Assembly: GCA_002779065.1 (NCBI GenBank)
Contig: PEXL01000057.1
Location: 1,006 to 25,925, forward strand
Reading direction: 5' to 3'
DNA: 24,920 nucleotides
Source of the DNA: Candidatus Diapherotrites archaeon CG08_land_8_20_14_0_20_34_12
GTDB lineage: Archaea; Iainarchaeota; Iainarchaeia; Iainarchaeales; 0-14-0-20-34-12
How positions within the stretch are numbered: position 1 is the stretch's first letter; each line of letters starts with the position of its first letter. A program made the position numbers and the translations under genes. The notes below the pieces were generated by a model. It did no database searches, was not told where the DNA came from, and saw only the letters and a program-made list of their open reading frames with translations. Below, one piece after another: positions 14,113 through 21,619 of the stretch.

Positions 14113-15066
14113 TTATATATATTTGACATATATCTGGAAAAAGTTCTTGAAGGTATTCTTGTATTTTTCTAGTAAAAATCTCTCAAGATTTGCAGTATAA
14201 CCATTATCAAAGTCTTCTAGTGTTTTTAAATATGCAATTCTCTGGCTTTTTCTTATTATTAATGGAGGATAGTTAGAATCTGCTAAAATAGTGTTTATTA
14301 AAAATCTGCCTACCCTCCCATTGCCATCTTCAAATGGGTGAATTTTCTCAAATTTTCCATGGAATAATGCAGAAAGCTTTAGTGGATGCATCTTTCCGGA
14401 TTTTTCATTATACCATTCTACCAAGTTGTGCATCTCTTCAGGAACTTTTTCTGGCAGCGTTGTCTCAATATTTCTGCCAAGCAAAAAATTAGGCACTTTT
14501 TTGTAACCAATAGCTGAATCAATATCTCTCATAAGCATTTTATGCATTTTAATAATATCCTTTTCATTTATTCCGAACTTTCCCTTTAAAATTAAATCAA
14601 TTACCTTTCTAGAGTTTCTTGTTTCATATATCTCCCTAAGACTCCTTCCTTTTATTGCAGTATTTTCAAATATGACTATTTGTACATCTTTTAATGTTAA
14701 TGAATTTCCTTCAATTGCATTAGATTCATAGGTAAAATTAATAGTAAATCTGTCAAATAAATCTTGCAACTGTTTTTTGCTTAATTTATTCAATATCCAA
14801 GAATATTCTGTCCTAATATCTTCAATTTCTTTTGTCTGAAGTTCAGTAAATATTGAATCTGCGCTGTATTGTTTTAATGCAAGGTTCTGGAAGATATTTT
14901 TTTCTTTTTCCCGGAAGTAATCCTTGAATTCTGCTTCTAATTCTCCTAGCTTTTTTATTGTCTTCAATATTTTCTGTATTTTTATTATTTTGCCATTTGT
15001 GAGCCTTATAGATTTAACCAAATATGCATATTCTTTTCCTTTAATTCTTTTTTTGGTTATATACAT
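14113..15066 (-). CDS. Fic-domain adenylyltransferase with N-terminal inhibitory helix
   Basis: A 317-residue Fic protein. Residues 243-254 are HPFEDGNGRVGR, the full catalytic motif with the His base and both Arg. Residues 115-120 (SNAIEG) fit the self-inhibition motif S/T-x3-E-G/N placed before the Fic core (class II). An N-terminal 60-residue segment (MYITKKRIKGKEYAYLVKSI) is typical of archaeal Fic proteins. It transfers AMP to a protein hydroxyl; the target is unknown. ATG 15066 is chosen over GTG 15087: the TATA-like palindrome is about 25-30 bases upstream of 15066, giving a leaderless transcript, while GTG 15087 would lie almost in the TATA box. A 10-bp inverted repeat brackets this promoter. 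Confidence 0.88.
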   Translation of the reverse strand: MYITKKRIKGKEYAYLVKSIRLTNGKIIKIQKILKTIKKLGELEAEFKDYFREKEKNIFQNLALKQYSADSIFTELQTKEIEDIRTEYSWILNKLSKKQLQDLFDRFTINFTYESNAIEGNSLTLKDVQIVIFENTAIKGRSLREIYETRNSRKVIDLILKGKFGINEKDIIKMHKMLMRDIDSAIGYKKVPNFLLGRNIETTLPEKVPEEMHNLVEWYNEKSGKMHPLKLSALFHGKFEKIHPFEDGNGRVGRFLINTILADSNYPPLIIRKSQRIAYLKTLEDFDNGYTANLERFLLEKYKNTFKNFFQIYVKYI

Positions 15067-15076
15067 ATAATAATTA

Positions 15077-15121
15077 GTTAACCCCACAATATTTAAATAT
15101 ATCCATTTTTATGGGGTTAAC
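15077..15121. promoter_or_regulatory. Inverted repeat bracketing the fic promoter
   Basis: GTTAACCCCA (15077-15086) and TGGGGTTAAC (15112-15121) are perfect 10-bp inverted arms. They flank 25 bases containing the palindromic TATA-like ATATTTAAATAT (15089-15100). Each arm also contains GTTAAC, itself a palindrome. The right arm lies about 8 bases before the TATA-like TTTAAAT (15129-15135) of the divergent enolase gene. The site could therefore also influence enolase. Confidence 0.6.
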
Positions 15122-15159
15122 AAGATTCTTTAAATCCTTTTTGCTCTTTCTAATGCTAA

Positions 15160-16464
15160 ATGTATGATAAAATTCTTGCAGTAAAAGGACGCGAAATCCT
15201 TGATTCAAGGGGAAATCCTACAGTGGAATGTGAATTGAAAACAGAATGCAGTTTGTTTAATGCAAGTGTTCCAAGCGGAGCTTCTACCGGCACATTTGAA
15301 GCATTCGAATTAAGGGATAATTCAAAGGAATATGCCGGAAAATCAGTAAAAAAAGCAGCTGGAAATATTTCCCGTGTTATTGCCCCAAAATTAAAAGGAA
15401 TGGAATGCACAAAGCAGCAAAAGATAGATTCATCAATGCGCAGATTAGACGGAACAAAAAATAAAAGCAAATTAGGGGCAAATTCAATCCTGGCTGTTTC
15501 TTTAGCATGCGCAAGGGCAGCAGCAGCTTCCCAAAACAAACAGTTGTTTGAATACTTATTTGAATTATCTGCCTTGGTTGAGAATAAAAAATCAAAAGCT
15601 AAATTGCCAAAGTATTACAATATGCCTATCCCTCTTTTGAATGTAATAAATGGGGGAAAGCATGCTGGCTTGGATAATGATATTCAGGAACATATGGTTG
15701 TTCCAATAAATGTAAAATCATTTTCTGAAGCATTAAGAATTTCTGCTGAGGTTTACCATGAATTAAAAGCTTTGTTGAAAAAATCATTTGGTTCTTCTGC
15801 TATGCTAATTGGGGATGAAGGCGGATTTGCCCCAAAGGAATTGCCAAACAGTGAAAAGCGCTTGGAATTCATCTCAAAAGCAATCGCTAATTTAGGTTAT
15901 CAGAAGAATTTCGCATTTGCTTTGGATTGTGCTGCTTCAGAATTTTTTAATAAAGATTTGCAAAAATATAAATTAGGTTATAGATCATATCCCTCGCTTG
16001 AAATGATTGATTATTATAAAGATTTAATTTCAAAATTCCCAATTATTTCTATTGAAGACCCATTCCATGAAGAAGATTGGCCTTCATTTTCTCTTTTTAA
16101 TAAAGAATTGGGAAATAACTTGCAGATAGTTGGCGATGATTTACTTGCAACAAATGCTTCAAGAATAAAAAAAGCAATTTCCAAAAAAGCATGCAATGCC
16201 TTGCTTTTAAAAGTAAACCAGATTGGCACTTTAACTGAATCAATGCAAGCAGCGAATTTGGCAAAGAATGCAAAATGGAATTTAATTGTCTCACACAGAA
16301 GCGGAGAAACAGAGGATGCATTTATTGCAGATTTGTCTGTTGCTTTGCAATCCAAATTCGTGAAATTTGGTGCCCCTGCCCGCACAGACCGTGTTTGCAA
16401 ATATAATCAGCTTTTAAGGATTGAAGAATTTTTAGGAAATAAGGCAAAATACCCAAAACTCTAA
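15160..16464 (+). CDS. eno: Enolase (phosphopyruvate hydratase)
   Basis: Interconverts 2-phosphoglycerate and phosphoenolpyruvate. The protein is 434 residues, normal length. Motifs in order: GREILDSRGNPTVE (10-23), PSGASTGTFEAFELRD (38-53), GANSILAVSLA (106-116), GDEGGFAP with catalytic E220 (218-225), metal ligands D256, E299 and D326, catalytic Lys in LLLKVNQIGTLTE (K351), and SHRSGETEDAFIADL (378-392). The ATG fits a leaderless transcript, with TTTAAAT 25-31 bases upstream. Its product is the substrate of the PEP carboxylase in this window. The promoter region is shared with the divergent Fic gene. Confidence 0.97.
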   Translation: MYDKILAVKGREILDSRGNPTVECELKTECSLFNASVPSGASTGTFEAFELRDNSKEYAGKSVKKAAGNISRVIAPKLKGMECTKQQKIDSSMRRLDGTKNKSKLGANSILAVSLACARAAAASQNKQLFEYLFELSALVENKKSKAKLPKYYNMPIPLLNVINGGKHAGLDNDIQEHMVVPINVKSFSEALRISAEVYHELKALLKKSFGSSAMLIGDEGGFAPKELPNSEKRLEFISKAIANLGYQKNFAFALDCAASEFFNKDLQKYKLGYRSYPSLEMIDYYKDLISKFPIISIEDPFHEEDWPSFSLFNKELGNNLQIVGDDLLATNASRIKKAISKKACNALLLKVNQIGTLTESMQAANLAKNAKWNLIVSHRSGETEDAFIADLSVALQSKFVKFGAPARTDRVCKYNQLLRIEEFLGNKAKYPKL

Positions 16465-16564
16465 TCTGTTGATCTTTTTAACGTTATTCAGTTAATAAAT
16501 AGGTTTTAATACTTCTTTTTTAATATAATATATATTGTACATTAAAATATTTTGAGGTTTGATT

Positions 16565-17593
16565 ATGCCAAAAGCTCCAAGAAGATTAGGAAGAGAATTT
16601 GTTTTAAGAAAAATTAAAGCTCCACTAAAACCATCAAGATTGGCATTTTGGAGAGCAGGTAGGTTAGGTAAAAGATTAGCAACTGTTGATGTTGAAATAA
16701 ATCGATTAGAAGTAATTGCAAACACTATGCCAAAGAATGAAGCTGAGATGAGACAGGCAGCAATAGAAATTGCACATGGAAAGTTTGGAGTAAAAAGAGC
16801 TTTAGGCAAACAAACAAGGGCACAAAAAGGAATAGATCGATCGGAAGATGCATTAAGAGATTCTGAAGCTTTGGTTGATAGAAAAAGAGCAGATCTTAGA
16901 GTTCCAGAAGATAGATTAGACTCAAGAAAAGCAAGATTGGATCAAGCTCAGCATTTACGATTTTTAAAAGGTATAAGAACAAGATGGAGAACAGGAAGAG
17001 TTAAAGGAGCAGAAAAAAAAGTAGAAACAGCAAGAGGAAAAGTTACTGCAGCTGAATCTGTTGTTGAACAAGCAAGAAAAAGAATTGAAGCTGAACAAGC
17101 TTTATACAGGGTAAGAACTGCTGCGGTTGATGAAAGAGTTACTGCAGTTGAAAGAAGGCTTATTGCACAAAAACAAAGAGTAGAACATACTTTATCACAA
17201 TTAAAAGCTGAAAGCTCAAGGCTTAGAAGGGATATTGGAAGATTAAGGGGAGAAAGAGTTGAAGAAAGAATTGTTGATAGGGATGAGGTTGTAAGAAAAT
17301 CAGTTGATACACTACCTTTACCAGAAATACGCTTTGAAGAAGTCAGTAATGCTTTTAAAGAAGAATTTATTCGCAGTGCTGCAGAACATGAGGGAATTGC
17401 TGTTGATGCACTTAATCCACGTATTGTTGACTTTTGTGAAGGAGTAATGCAAAAAATAGGTGAAAAGAAGCCAGCAGACCTTGAAGCAGCATTAGATGTT
17501 TTGGAAACATTAGGTCTTGCTCCAGAACCTTTTGAAGCAGCACAAGCTGCTTTAAGAAAAGTATATGGTGTAGAACCAGAACCTGAACCATAA
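16565..17593 (+). CDS. Basic coiled-coil protein A, with C-terminal domain
   Basis: A 342-residue protein of unknown function. Residues 1-45 are basic (MPKAPRRLGREFVLRKIKAP, then FWRAGRLGKRLATVDVEI). Residues about 75-240 are a long, highly charged coiled coil rich in Arg, Glu and Ala. Residues about 245-342 are a distinct acidic-to-neutral helical domain (FEEVSNAFKEEFIRSAAEHEG, then KPADLEAALDVLETLGL), ending in PEPEPEP. GAGGTTTGAT precedes ATG 16565. Arginine is mostly AGA/AGG. Its middle and C-terminal parts align with the next gene and its frameshifted tail, so this cluster arose by duplication. A filament-like or nucleic-acid scaffold role would fit the charge pattern but is unproven. 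Confidence 0.7.
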   Translation: MPKAPRRLGREFVLRKIKAPLKPSRLAFWRAGRLGKRLATVDVEINRLEVIANTMPKNEAEMRQAAIEIAHGKFGVKRALGKQTRAQKGIDRSEDALRDSEALVDRKRADLRVPEDRLDSRKARLDQAQHLRFLKGIRTRWRTGRVKGAEKKVETARGKVTAAESVVEQARKRIEAEQALYRVRTAAVDERVTAVERRLIAQKQRVEHTLSQLKAESSRLRRDIGRLRGERVEERIVDRDEVVRKSVDTLPLPEIRFEEVSNAFKEEFIRSAAEHEGIAVDALNPRIVDFCEGVMQKIGEKKPADLEAALDVLETLGLAPEPFEAAQAALRKVYGVEPEPEP

Positions 17594-17630
17594 TAAAAAA
17601 ATAATTAATTAATTATTAATTTGTGATTTT

Positions 17631-18506
17631 ATGAAAAGGCCAAGGATTAATATTAATCTACTTCCAAATAAAGGCAGAGATAGATTTCGCGGTTTGAGAA
17701 GAGTTGGTTCTGTTTTCTCATGGCCTGTCAGAAAACCATTTCAATTAGCAAGGCAAACATTTAGTGCTAAAGTAAGGCTTGCAAAGGCAAGAGCAGATTT
17801 TGATTCTGTTCACAGGGAAAGAAAAGAGCTTGAAGAATTTATTCAAGCTGCCGAAAGTCCTGATAGGCAAAGGCAATTAAAAAAAGTGATGTCTAAAGCA
17901 GCAAGGGCTAGAGACAAAAAAGTAATTCGTGCAATAAGCTCTGCGAGAAAAGAACTCGGAAAATCAGGAAAAGACAGAAATCTTATTTTCAGAAAACTTG
18001 AACCAAGAAGTCAAAGACTTAGGCAAAGACAAAATGCCATTCATTCAAGATATGATAGGGCTATGGACCGAGTAGAAAGTGCGGATAATTTATGGTTATT
18101 AAGAGATTTCAGAAAAAACTGGAGAGCCAGAAAAGCTGCAAGACTCGTAGATAAACATTATGATTATGAGGCAAGAGTTAAAGCTGCTGATGCTGCAATA
18201 GAAAATGCAAGAGCAAGAATAAAAGCAAGGAAAGGTTATGCTAAACAAGTGGGTGAATTTGTAAGTGCAAGAATTATTCAAAGAATGGCTGCCAGAGAGC
18301 AAACATTAGATCAAGATAGGGCTAGATTAGACCAATTAAGAGAAAAAGAAAGGGTTCTTTCAGAAAGAGTATCTTCTTTAGAAGACAGGGTTGATGCTGT
18401 CCAAGGGCGCAGGAGAAAATCTGCTGAAGCATCTGCTAAAAAACAAAAGGGAAGAATGCCTATCTCAGTAGATGAAGCATTTGGTCAAAAAGAAGAATCC
18501 GACTAA
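17631..18506 (+). CDS. Basic coiled-coil protein B (paralog of A, C-terminal domain out of frame)
   Basis: A 291-residue frame. The N-terminus is basic (MKRPRININLLPNKGRDRFRG) and the middle is coiled coil. LWLLRDFRKNWRARKAARLV aligns with LRFLKGIRTRWRTGRVKGAE of protein A, followed by similar IENARARIKARKG / VEQARKRIEAEQA helices. It stops at TAA 18504-18506 after AFGQKEESD. The C-terminal domain that A has is absent from this frame but continues downstream in the -1 frame (next entry). GTGATTTT precedes the ATG, and an 18-bp A/T palindrome lies in the 37-base gap after gene A. It is probably co-transcribed with A. Whether the short form is functional, or the full protein is made by a shift, cannot be told from sequence alone. 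Confidence 0.68.
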   Translation: MKRPRININLLPNKGRDRFRGLRRVGSVFSWPVRKPFQLARQTFSAKVRLAKARADFDSVHRERKELEEFIQAAESPDRQRQLKKVMSKAARARDKKVIRAISSARKELGKSGKDRNLIFRKLEPRSQRLRQRQNAIHSRYDRAMDRVESADNLWLLRDFRKNWRARKAARLVDKHYDYEARVKAADAAIENARARIKARKGYAKQVGEFVSARIIQRMAAREQTLDQDRARLDQLREKERVLSERVSSLEDRVDAVQGRRRKSAEASAKKQKGRMPISVDEAFGQKEESD

Positions 18507-18826
18507 GTACTGTTTCTAAGCTTTATTGGAGGGCATTTCGTGGACGCTTAGTTGCACAGATTTTTGCGAAAAGCCGAGGACTTTTTGAAGATGAATTTAG
18601 AAGATTTTCTTCAGCTCACGGTACCCAGTTCACCCAACCTGAAGAGGTTTATCTTCGAGATATTGATCGTGTTTTGCATCAACTTTCTTTAGCAAAACCA
18701 AAGACCTTGAAAGAAGCACATAATGTAGTACGTGCTAATTCTACTGCCCAGTCTTCTTTAATAGGACCGGTTTATAAAAAAGTGCTTGAAAAGATTTATG
18801 CGAAGGTAGAGGAGGCTCTTAAATGA
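18476..18826 (+). pseudogene. C-terminal domain of coiled-coil protein B in the -1 frame
   Basis: Between an in-frame TGA at 18473 and the TGA at 18824, 116 codons are open with no ATG, GTG or TTG in the first 70. The translation (RLSTVSKLYWRAFRGRLVAQ, then IFAKSRGLFEDEFRRFSSAHG, KPKTLKEAHNVVRA, VYKKVLEKIYAKVEEAL) aligns with the end of protein A: FEDEFRR with FKEEFIR, KPKTLKEA with KPADLEAA, VLEKIYAKVE with ALRKVYGVE. Adding one A to the five-A run at 18487-18491, or slipping back one base there, joins it to protein B. So it is either a single-base deletion (real or assembly) or a programmed -1 shift. The lack of a usable start argues against a separate gene. Confidence 0.75.
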
Positions 18827-18912
18827 ATTGCATGGATGTAGGAAAAAATATTTATTTAACAAATGTTATTAATTAAGTAAGGAATATTAAGATTTAACAA
18901 GGAGGTTTTATT

Positions 18913-19287
18913 ATGTCCACTAAACCAGCTAAAGTTTCATTGCTAAGAAGGACTGCAAAAAGGTTGTTTACAAAGGCAGGAAGAAGGGAAGCAGCAAAAA
19001 CTTCTTTGGCTAAAACAGAACGAGAAATTTTAAATTTAAACCTTTGGATTGAAAGTAGGAATTCTGATGCTAAGATAAGGTATTGGGTTGGTGGAAGCCC
19101 AGAACAATTGGCTAACAGAAAAGCAACGCTTTCTGCTAAGGAATATGCAAGATATGTCTCAGAAGCCGAACGTAATTTTAGGGCATACAAACTTGGATAT
19201 ATTGCTAGACTCAATAGAATGGAAACTTTGCTAAGTACAAGCAGAAAATTGAGGGCAAGGTTAGGGCTTGACCCTCTTAGGCATTAA
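18913..19287 (+). CDS. Short basic helical protein, third member of the coiled-coil cluster
   Basis: A 124-residue very basic protein of unknown function, all predicted helix. The segment FTKAGRREAAKTSLAKTERE (about 19-38) resembles FWRAGRLGKRLATVDVEINR of protein A, suggesting a shortened paralog without the long coiled coil or C-terminal domain. The middle contains IRYWVGGSPEQLANRKATL, and the tail is MRETLL-like helix ending RLGLDPLRH; see positions about 98-124. It has the best ribosome binding site in the cluster, AAGGAGGT, 8 bases before ATG 18913. A TATA-like ATATTTATTTAA is at about 18849-18860, so it probably has its own promoter. Confidence 0.65.
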   Translation: MSTKPAKVSLLRRTAKRLFTKAGRREAAKTSLAKTEREILNLNLWIESRNSDAKIRYWVGGSPEQLANRKATLSAKEYARYVSEAERNFRAYKLGYIARLNRMETLLSTSRKLRARLGLDPLRH

Positions 19288-19362
19288 GTTAGTGCATAAA
19301 TCAAGGGCATTTTAAAACCCAATCACAAATCCTTATTTAATTCCTTTCTTGCTTTTTATTTT

Positions 19363-20157
19363 ATGAACGCAGAAAAAATATTCCTACAAGTTGTTTCTTA
19401 CTTGCGAAAATATGCAAAGCAGAATAATTTCAAAAAAGCAATTTTAGGCTTGTCTGGCGGGATAGATTCTGCTGTTGTTGCCTGTTTGGCAAAAGAAGCA
19501 TTTGGTCCAGAAAATGTTCTCGCATTATTTATGCCAAGCAAATTTACTGCTTCCCATAATTTTGAAGATTCAAAGAAATTGGCTGAATTCCTTAACATTG
19601 ATTATGAAATTATCCCAATACACAACCTTTTTGACTCTTATCTGAGAGAATTAAAAATCCTTGATAAAAAAGAAATTTCAAGGGCAGAGGAAAACCTGCA
19701 ATCAAGAATCCGCTCCAACATATTGATGGCTTATTCAAACAAATTCAATTATTTGGTTTTGTCAACAGGGAATAAATCTGAAATCATGACAGGCTATTTT
19801 ACCTTGTATGGTGATGCCACAGGTGCTTTAGCCCCTTTAGGGGATATTTACAAAATGCAGGTTTATGAGCTTGCCGAATATATAAATAAAAGAAATAAAA
19901 AAGAGATAATTCCAAAAAAGATTTTTGAGAAAAAGCCTTCTGCTGAGCTTAAACACAATCAAACAGACCAGGATACCTTGCCTGCTTACCCTCTTTTAGA
20001 TAAAATCCTTGGGCTTTATTTGGATAAAAATAAATCCGAAAAGCAGATTATAAAAGCAGGGTTTGATTCAAAAACAGTCAAAAAAGTTATTCAAATGGTA
20101 AAAGATTCAGAATTCAAAAGAACTCAAATTCCCAAAGCAATTCCATTAGAATTCTGA
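19363..20157 (+). CDS. nadE: NAD(+) synthetase, ammonia-dependent type
   Basis: Makes NAD from nicotinic acid adenine dinucleotide, ATP and ammonia. The 264-residue length fits the single-domain, ammonia-dependent form without a glutaminase domain. Residues 29-36 are GLSGGIDS, the ATP pyrophosphatase loop. NLQSRIRSNILMAYSN (110-125), LSTGNKSEIMTGYFTLYGD (about 133-151) and a Lys-rich region with KPSAELKHNQTDQDTLP (about 191-207) follow the family pattern. ATG 19363 lies 23-30 bases after TTATTTAA, consistent with a leaderless transcript. Its substrate synthesis needs PRPP, which the prs gene here would supply. Confidence 0.95.
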   Translation: MNAEKIFLQVVSYLRKYAKQNNFKKAILGLSGGIDSAVVACLAKEAFGPENVLALFMPSKFTASHNFEDSKKLAEFLNIDYEIIPIHNLFDSYLRELKILDKKEISRAEENLQSRIRSNILMAYSNKFNYLVLSTGNKSEIMTGYFTLYGDATGALAPLGDIYKMQVYELAEYINKRNKKEIIPKKIFEKKPSAELKHNQTDQDTLPAYPLLDKILGLYLDKNKSEKQIIKAGFDSKTVKKVIQMVKDSEFKRTQIPKAIPLEF

Positions 20158-20181
20158 TAAATATCTCTTTTATGGCCTCTC

Positions 20182-20268
20182 CGCAGGGGACGGGATTCGA
20201 ACCCGCGAGATCTAGTGAGGTCTACTAGGTCTTCAGCCCAGCGCTTTAAACCGCTCAGCCACCCCTGC
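20182..20268 (-). tRNA. Class II tRNA (Ser-like body); anticodon reads GAA
   Basis: On the minus strand, GCAGGGG (5') pairs with CCCCTGC (3') as a perfect 7-bp acceptor stem, followed by G as discriminator and no encoded CCA. The D arm (TGGCTGAGCGGTTTAAAGC) has the conserved GG and a 3-bp stem as in serine tRNAs. The T arm has TTCGAAT. The anticodon stem CTGGG/CCTAG leaves the loop CTGAAGA, so positions 34-36 read GAA. A long variable arm (about 18 bases) makes it class II. Body and G discriminator indicate tRNA-Ser, but GAA would decode phenylalanine codons. Identity is therefore uncertain; the tRNA call itself is firm. Confidence 0.88.
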
Positions 20269-20308
20269 ACAGAAAGTTTTTTATATTTCTATTAACATAT
20301 TATTACTA

Positions 20309-20356
20309 TCTAGTGAGGTTTTCTAGGTTTTAAGCCGAGCACATTAACTGCTCAGC
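20309..20356 (-). pseudogene. Decayed partial copy of the class II tRNA
   Basis: This stretch aligns with 20211-20258 inside the tRNA, 98 bases away. TCTAGTGAGGT is identical, and the D arm (GCTGAGCAGTTAA) and anticodon arm are clearly related. Its loop is CTTAAAA (anticodon position TAA). The acceptor stem and the T arm are missing, replaced by A/T-rich sequence, so it cannot fold as a full tRNA. It is most likely a degenerating tandem duplicate. Confidence 0.65.
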
Positions 20357-20428
20357 TTCCTTTTTTTATTATTGTTTTTTATACTTTATAAACGATTTGG
20401 AGGAGTAGATTTCCTCTGAAAAAACAGA

Positions 20429-21352
20429 TTATTTTTTTCTGATTTTTGCAATGAAAAATGCCTGGCAGTCATTTTTGTGAGGCCATAACCTGCAGCAATT
20501 TTTTACTTCTTTGTTAAATTCTTTTTCACCATGTTTCAAAATGCCTTCTCCGCATTTTATTCCTTTAATTTTTATTTTTTCTACAGCAGCATTCCTTTTT
20601 TTCAGCAAAAAATCAATTACATTCTCACATTCCTCCGGCGAAAGCGAGCAGACAGAATAAACCAGAATTCCATTTTCCTTCAAAGCATCATATGCCTTCA
20701 AAATTAGCCTTTTTTGCAGTTTTGATTTTCTTTTAACCAAGTGCGGAGACCAATGTTTTAATGCACCAAATTCTTTTCTTACCAATCCTTCACTTGAGCA
20801 AGGCGCATCCAATAAAACCTTATCAAAACTATTATCCTCTTTAAATATTAAAGCATTCATGCACTTTGCTTGAACATTTTTCATTTCAAATTTTCCAATA
20901 TTATAAAGCAGGCTTTTATATCTATTAAATTCCTTTTCAATTGCAAGAATTTTACCAGTTCCTTGCAGTAAACAAGAAATCTGCAAGGTTTTTGAACCAG
21001 GCGCCGCAGTTAAATCTAAAATTCTCTCTCCTTTTTGCGGATCTAAAACAAGAACAGGAAGCATAGAAGCCCTTTCCTGAATATTAAAAAATCCTTGTTT
21101 AAATTCGTCACTGTCTCCTGGCCTTTCAATATTCTCCAGCAAGAATGCATTTTGATTGAATGTTAATGATTTTAATTTCCAGCCTTTCTCTTTCAGCATT
21201 TTTTCCAATTCTTTTGGATTTATTCTTAATGAATTTGCCCAAATGCTTTTCGGAATTTTTGTGCAGCAGCTTTTGAAGAATTTCTCAGAATCTTTTCCAA
21301 GCAATTCTTTATATTTTTCAACAAAGGTTTCAGGCAAAAATGTTTTTTTCAT
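20429..21352 (-). CDS. RNA m5C methyltransferase, NOL1/NOP2/Sun family
   Basis: A 307-residue S-adenosylmethionine-dependent RNA cytosine-5 methyltransferase. Residues 112-123 (LDLTAAPGSKTL) are the SAM-binding loop. LLDAPCSSEG (180-189) holds catalytic C185, and LVYSVCSLSPEE (230-241) holds C235, the second cysteine needed for release. WANSLRIN (38-45) and GFFNIQERASMLPVLVLDP (87-105) are standard N-terminal elements. The short length without a PUA domain is typical of archaeal tRNA-type members; the target (tRNA or rRNA) is not decided. It starts 15 bases after the RelE-type toxin gene on the same strand, so they may share a transcript. Confidence 0.9.
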   Translation of the reverse strand: MKKTFLPETFVEKYKELLGKDSEKFFKSCCTKIPKSIWANSLRINPKELEKMLKEKGWKLKSLTFNQNAFLLENIERPGDSDEFKQGFFNIQERASMLPVLVLDPQKGERILDLTAAPGSKTLQISCLLQGTGKILAIEKEFNRYKSLLYNIGKFEMKNVQAKCMNALIFKEDNSFDKVLLDAPCSSEGLVRKEFGALKHWSPHLVKRKSKLQKRLILKAYDALKENGILVYSVCSLSPEECENVIDFLLKKRNAAVEKIKIKGIKCGEGILKHGEKEFNKEVKNCCRLWPHKNDCQAFFIAKIRKK

Positions 21353-21367
21353 AAGAATTCACTGTGT

Positions 21368-21619
21368 CTAGTCATAAACATTCTTCCTGTGCCCAATTAG
21401 CAAAATGTGAATCTCTTGTGTTGTGTAGCTAATATCAGCAATAACCCTATAATCTCCAACCCTTAGTTTTGAAGCCGTACTGTTGGATAATGTATTGTAA
21501 AAGTAATTAGGATTTTCTTTTGATTTCTCAATTTTGTCAAAAATTCTTTTTGCAATATCTTTATCCAATTTGTTAAGAAAAATTAGTGCTTTCTTATCCC
21601 ATTTTATTAAGTAAGACAT
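21368..21619 (-). CDS. RelE-type toxin of the second pair
   Basis: An 83-residue RelE-superfamily toxin. MSYLIKWDKKALIFLNKLDKDIAKRIFDKI at the start and KLRVGDYRVIADISYTTQEIHILLIGHRKNVYD at the end are the family's typical strands, with Arg, Tyr and His residues of the active region (R53, Y58-like positions, H76, R77, Y81 area). Its ATG directly follows the antitoxin stop (TGAATG). Substrate is presumed to be mRNA on the ribosome. Confidence 0.88.
   Translation of the reverse strand: MSYLIKWDKKALIFLNKLDKDIAKRIFDKIEKSKENPNYFYNTLSNSTASKLRVGDYRVIADISYTTQEIHILLIGHRKNVYD

Noticed and set aside
15400..15600. Minus-strand frames inside enolase
   Set aside because: Antisense shadows of a full-length enolase with all catalytic residues.
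20309..20356. Split tRNA half as in some DPANN archaea
   Set aside because: It has no 5' acceptor strand and no leader complement, so it does not resemble a functional half.
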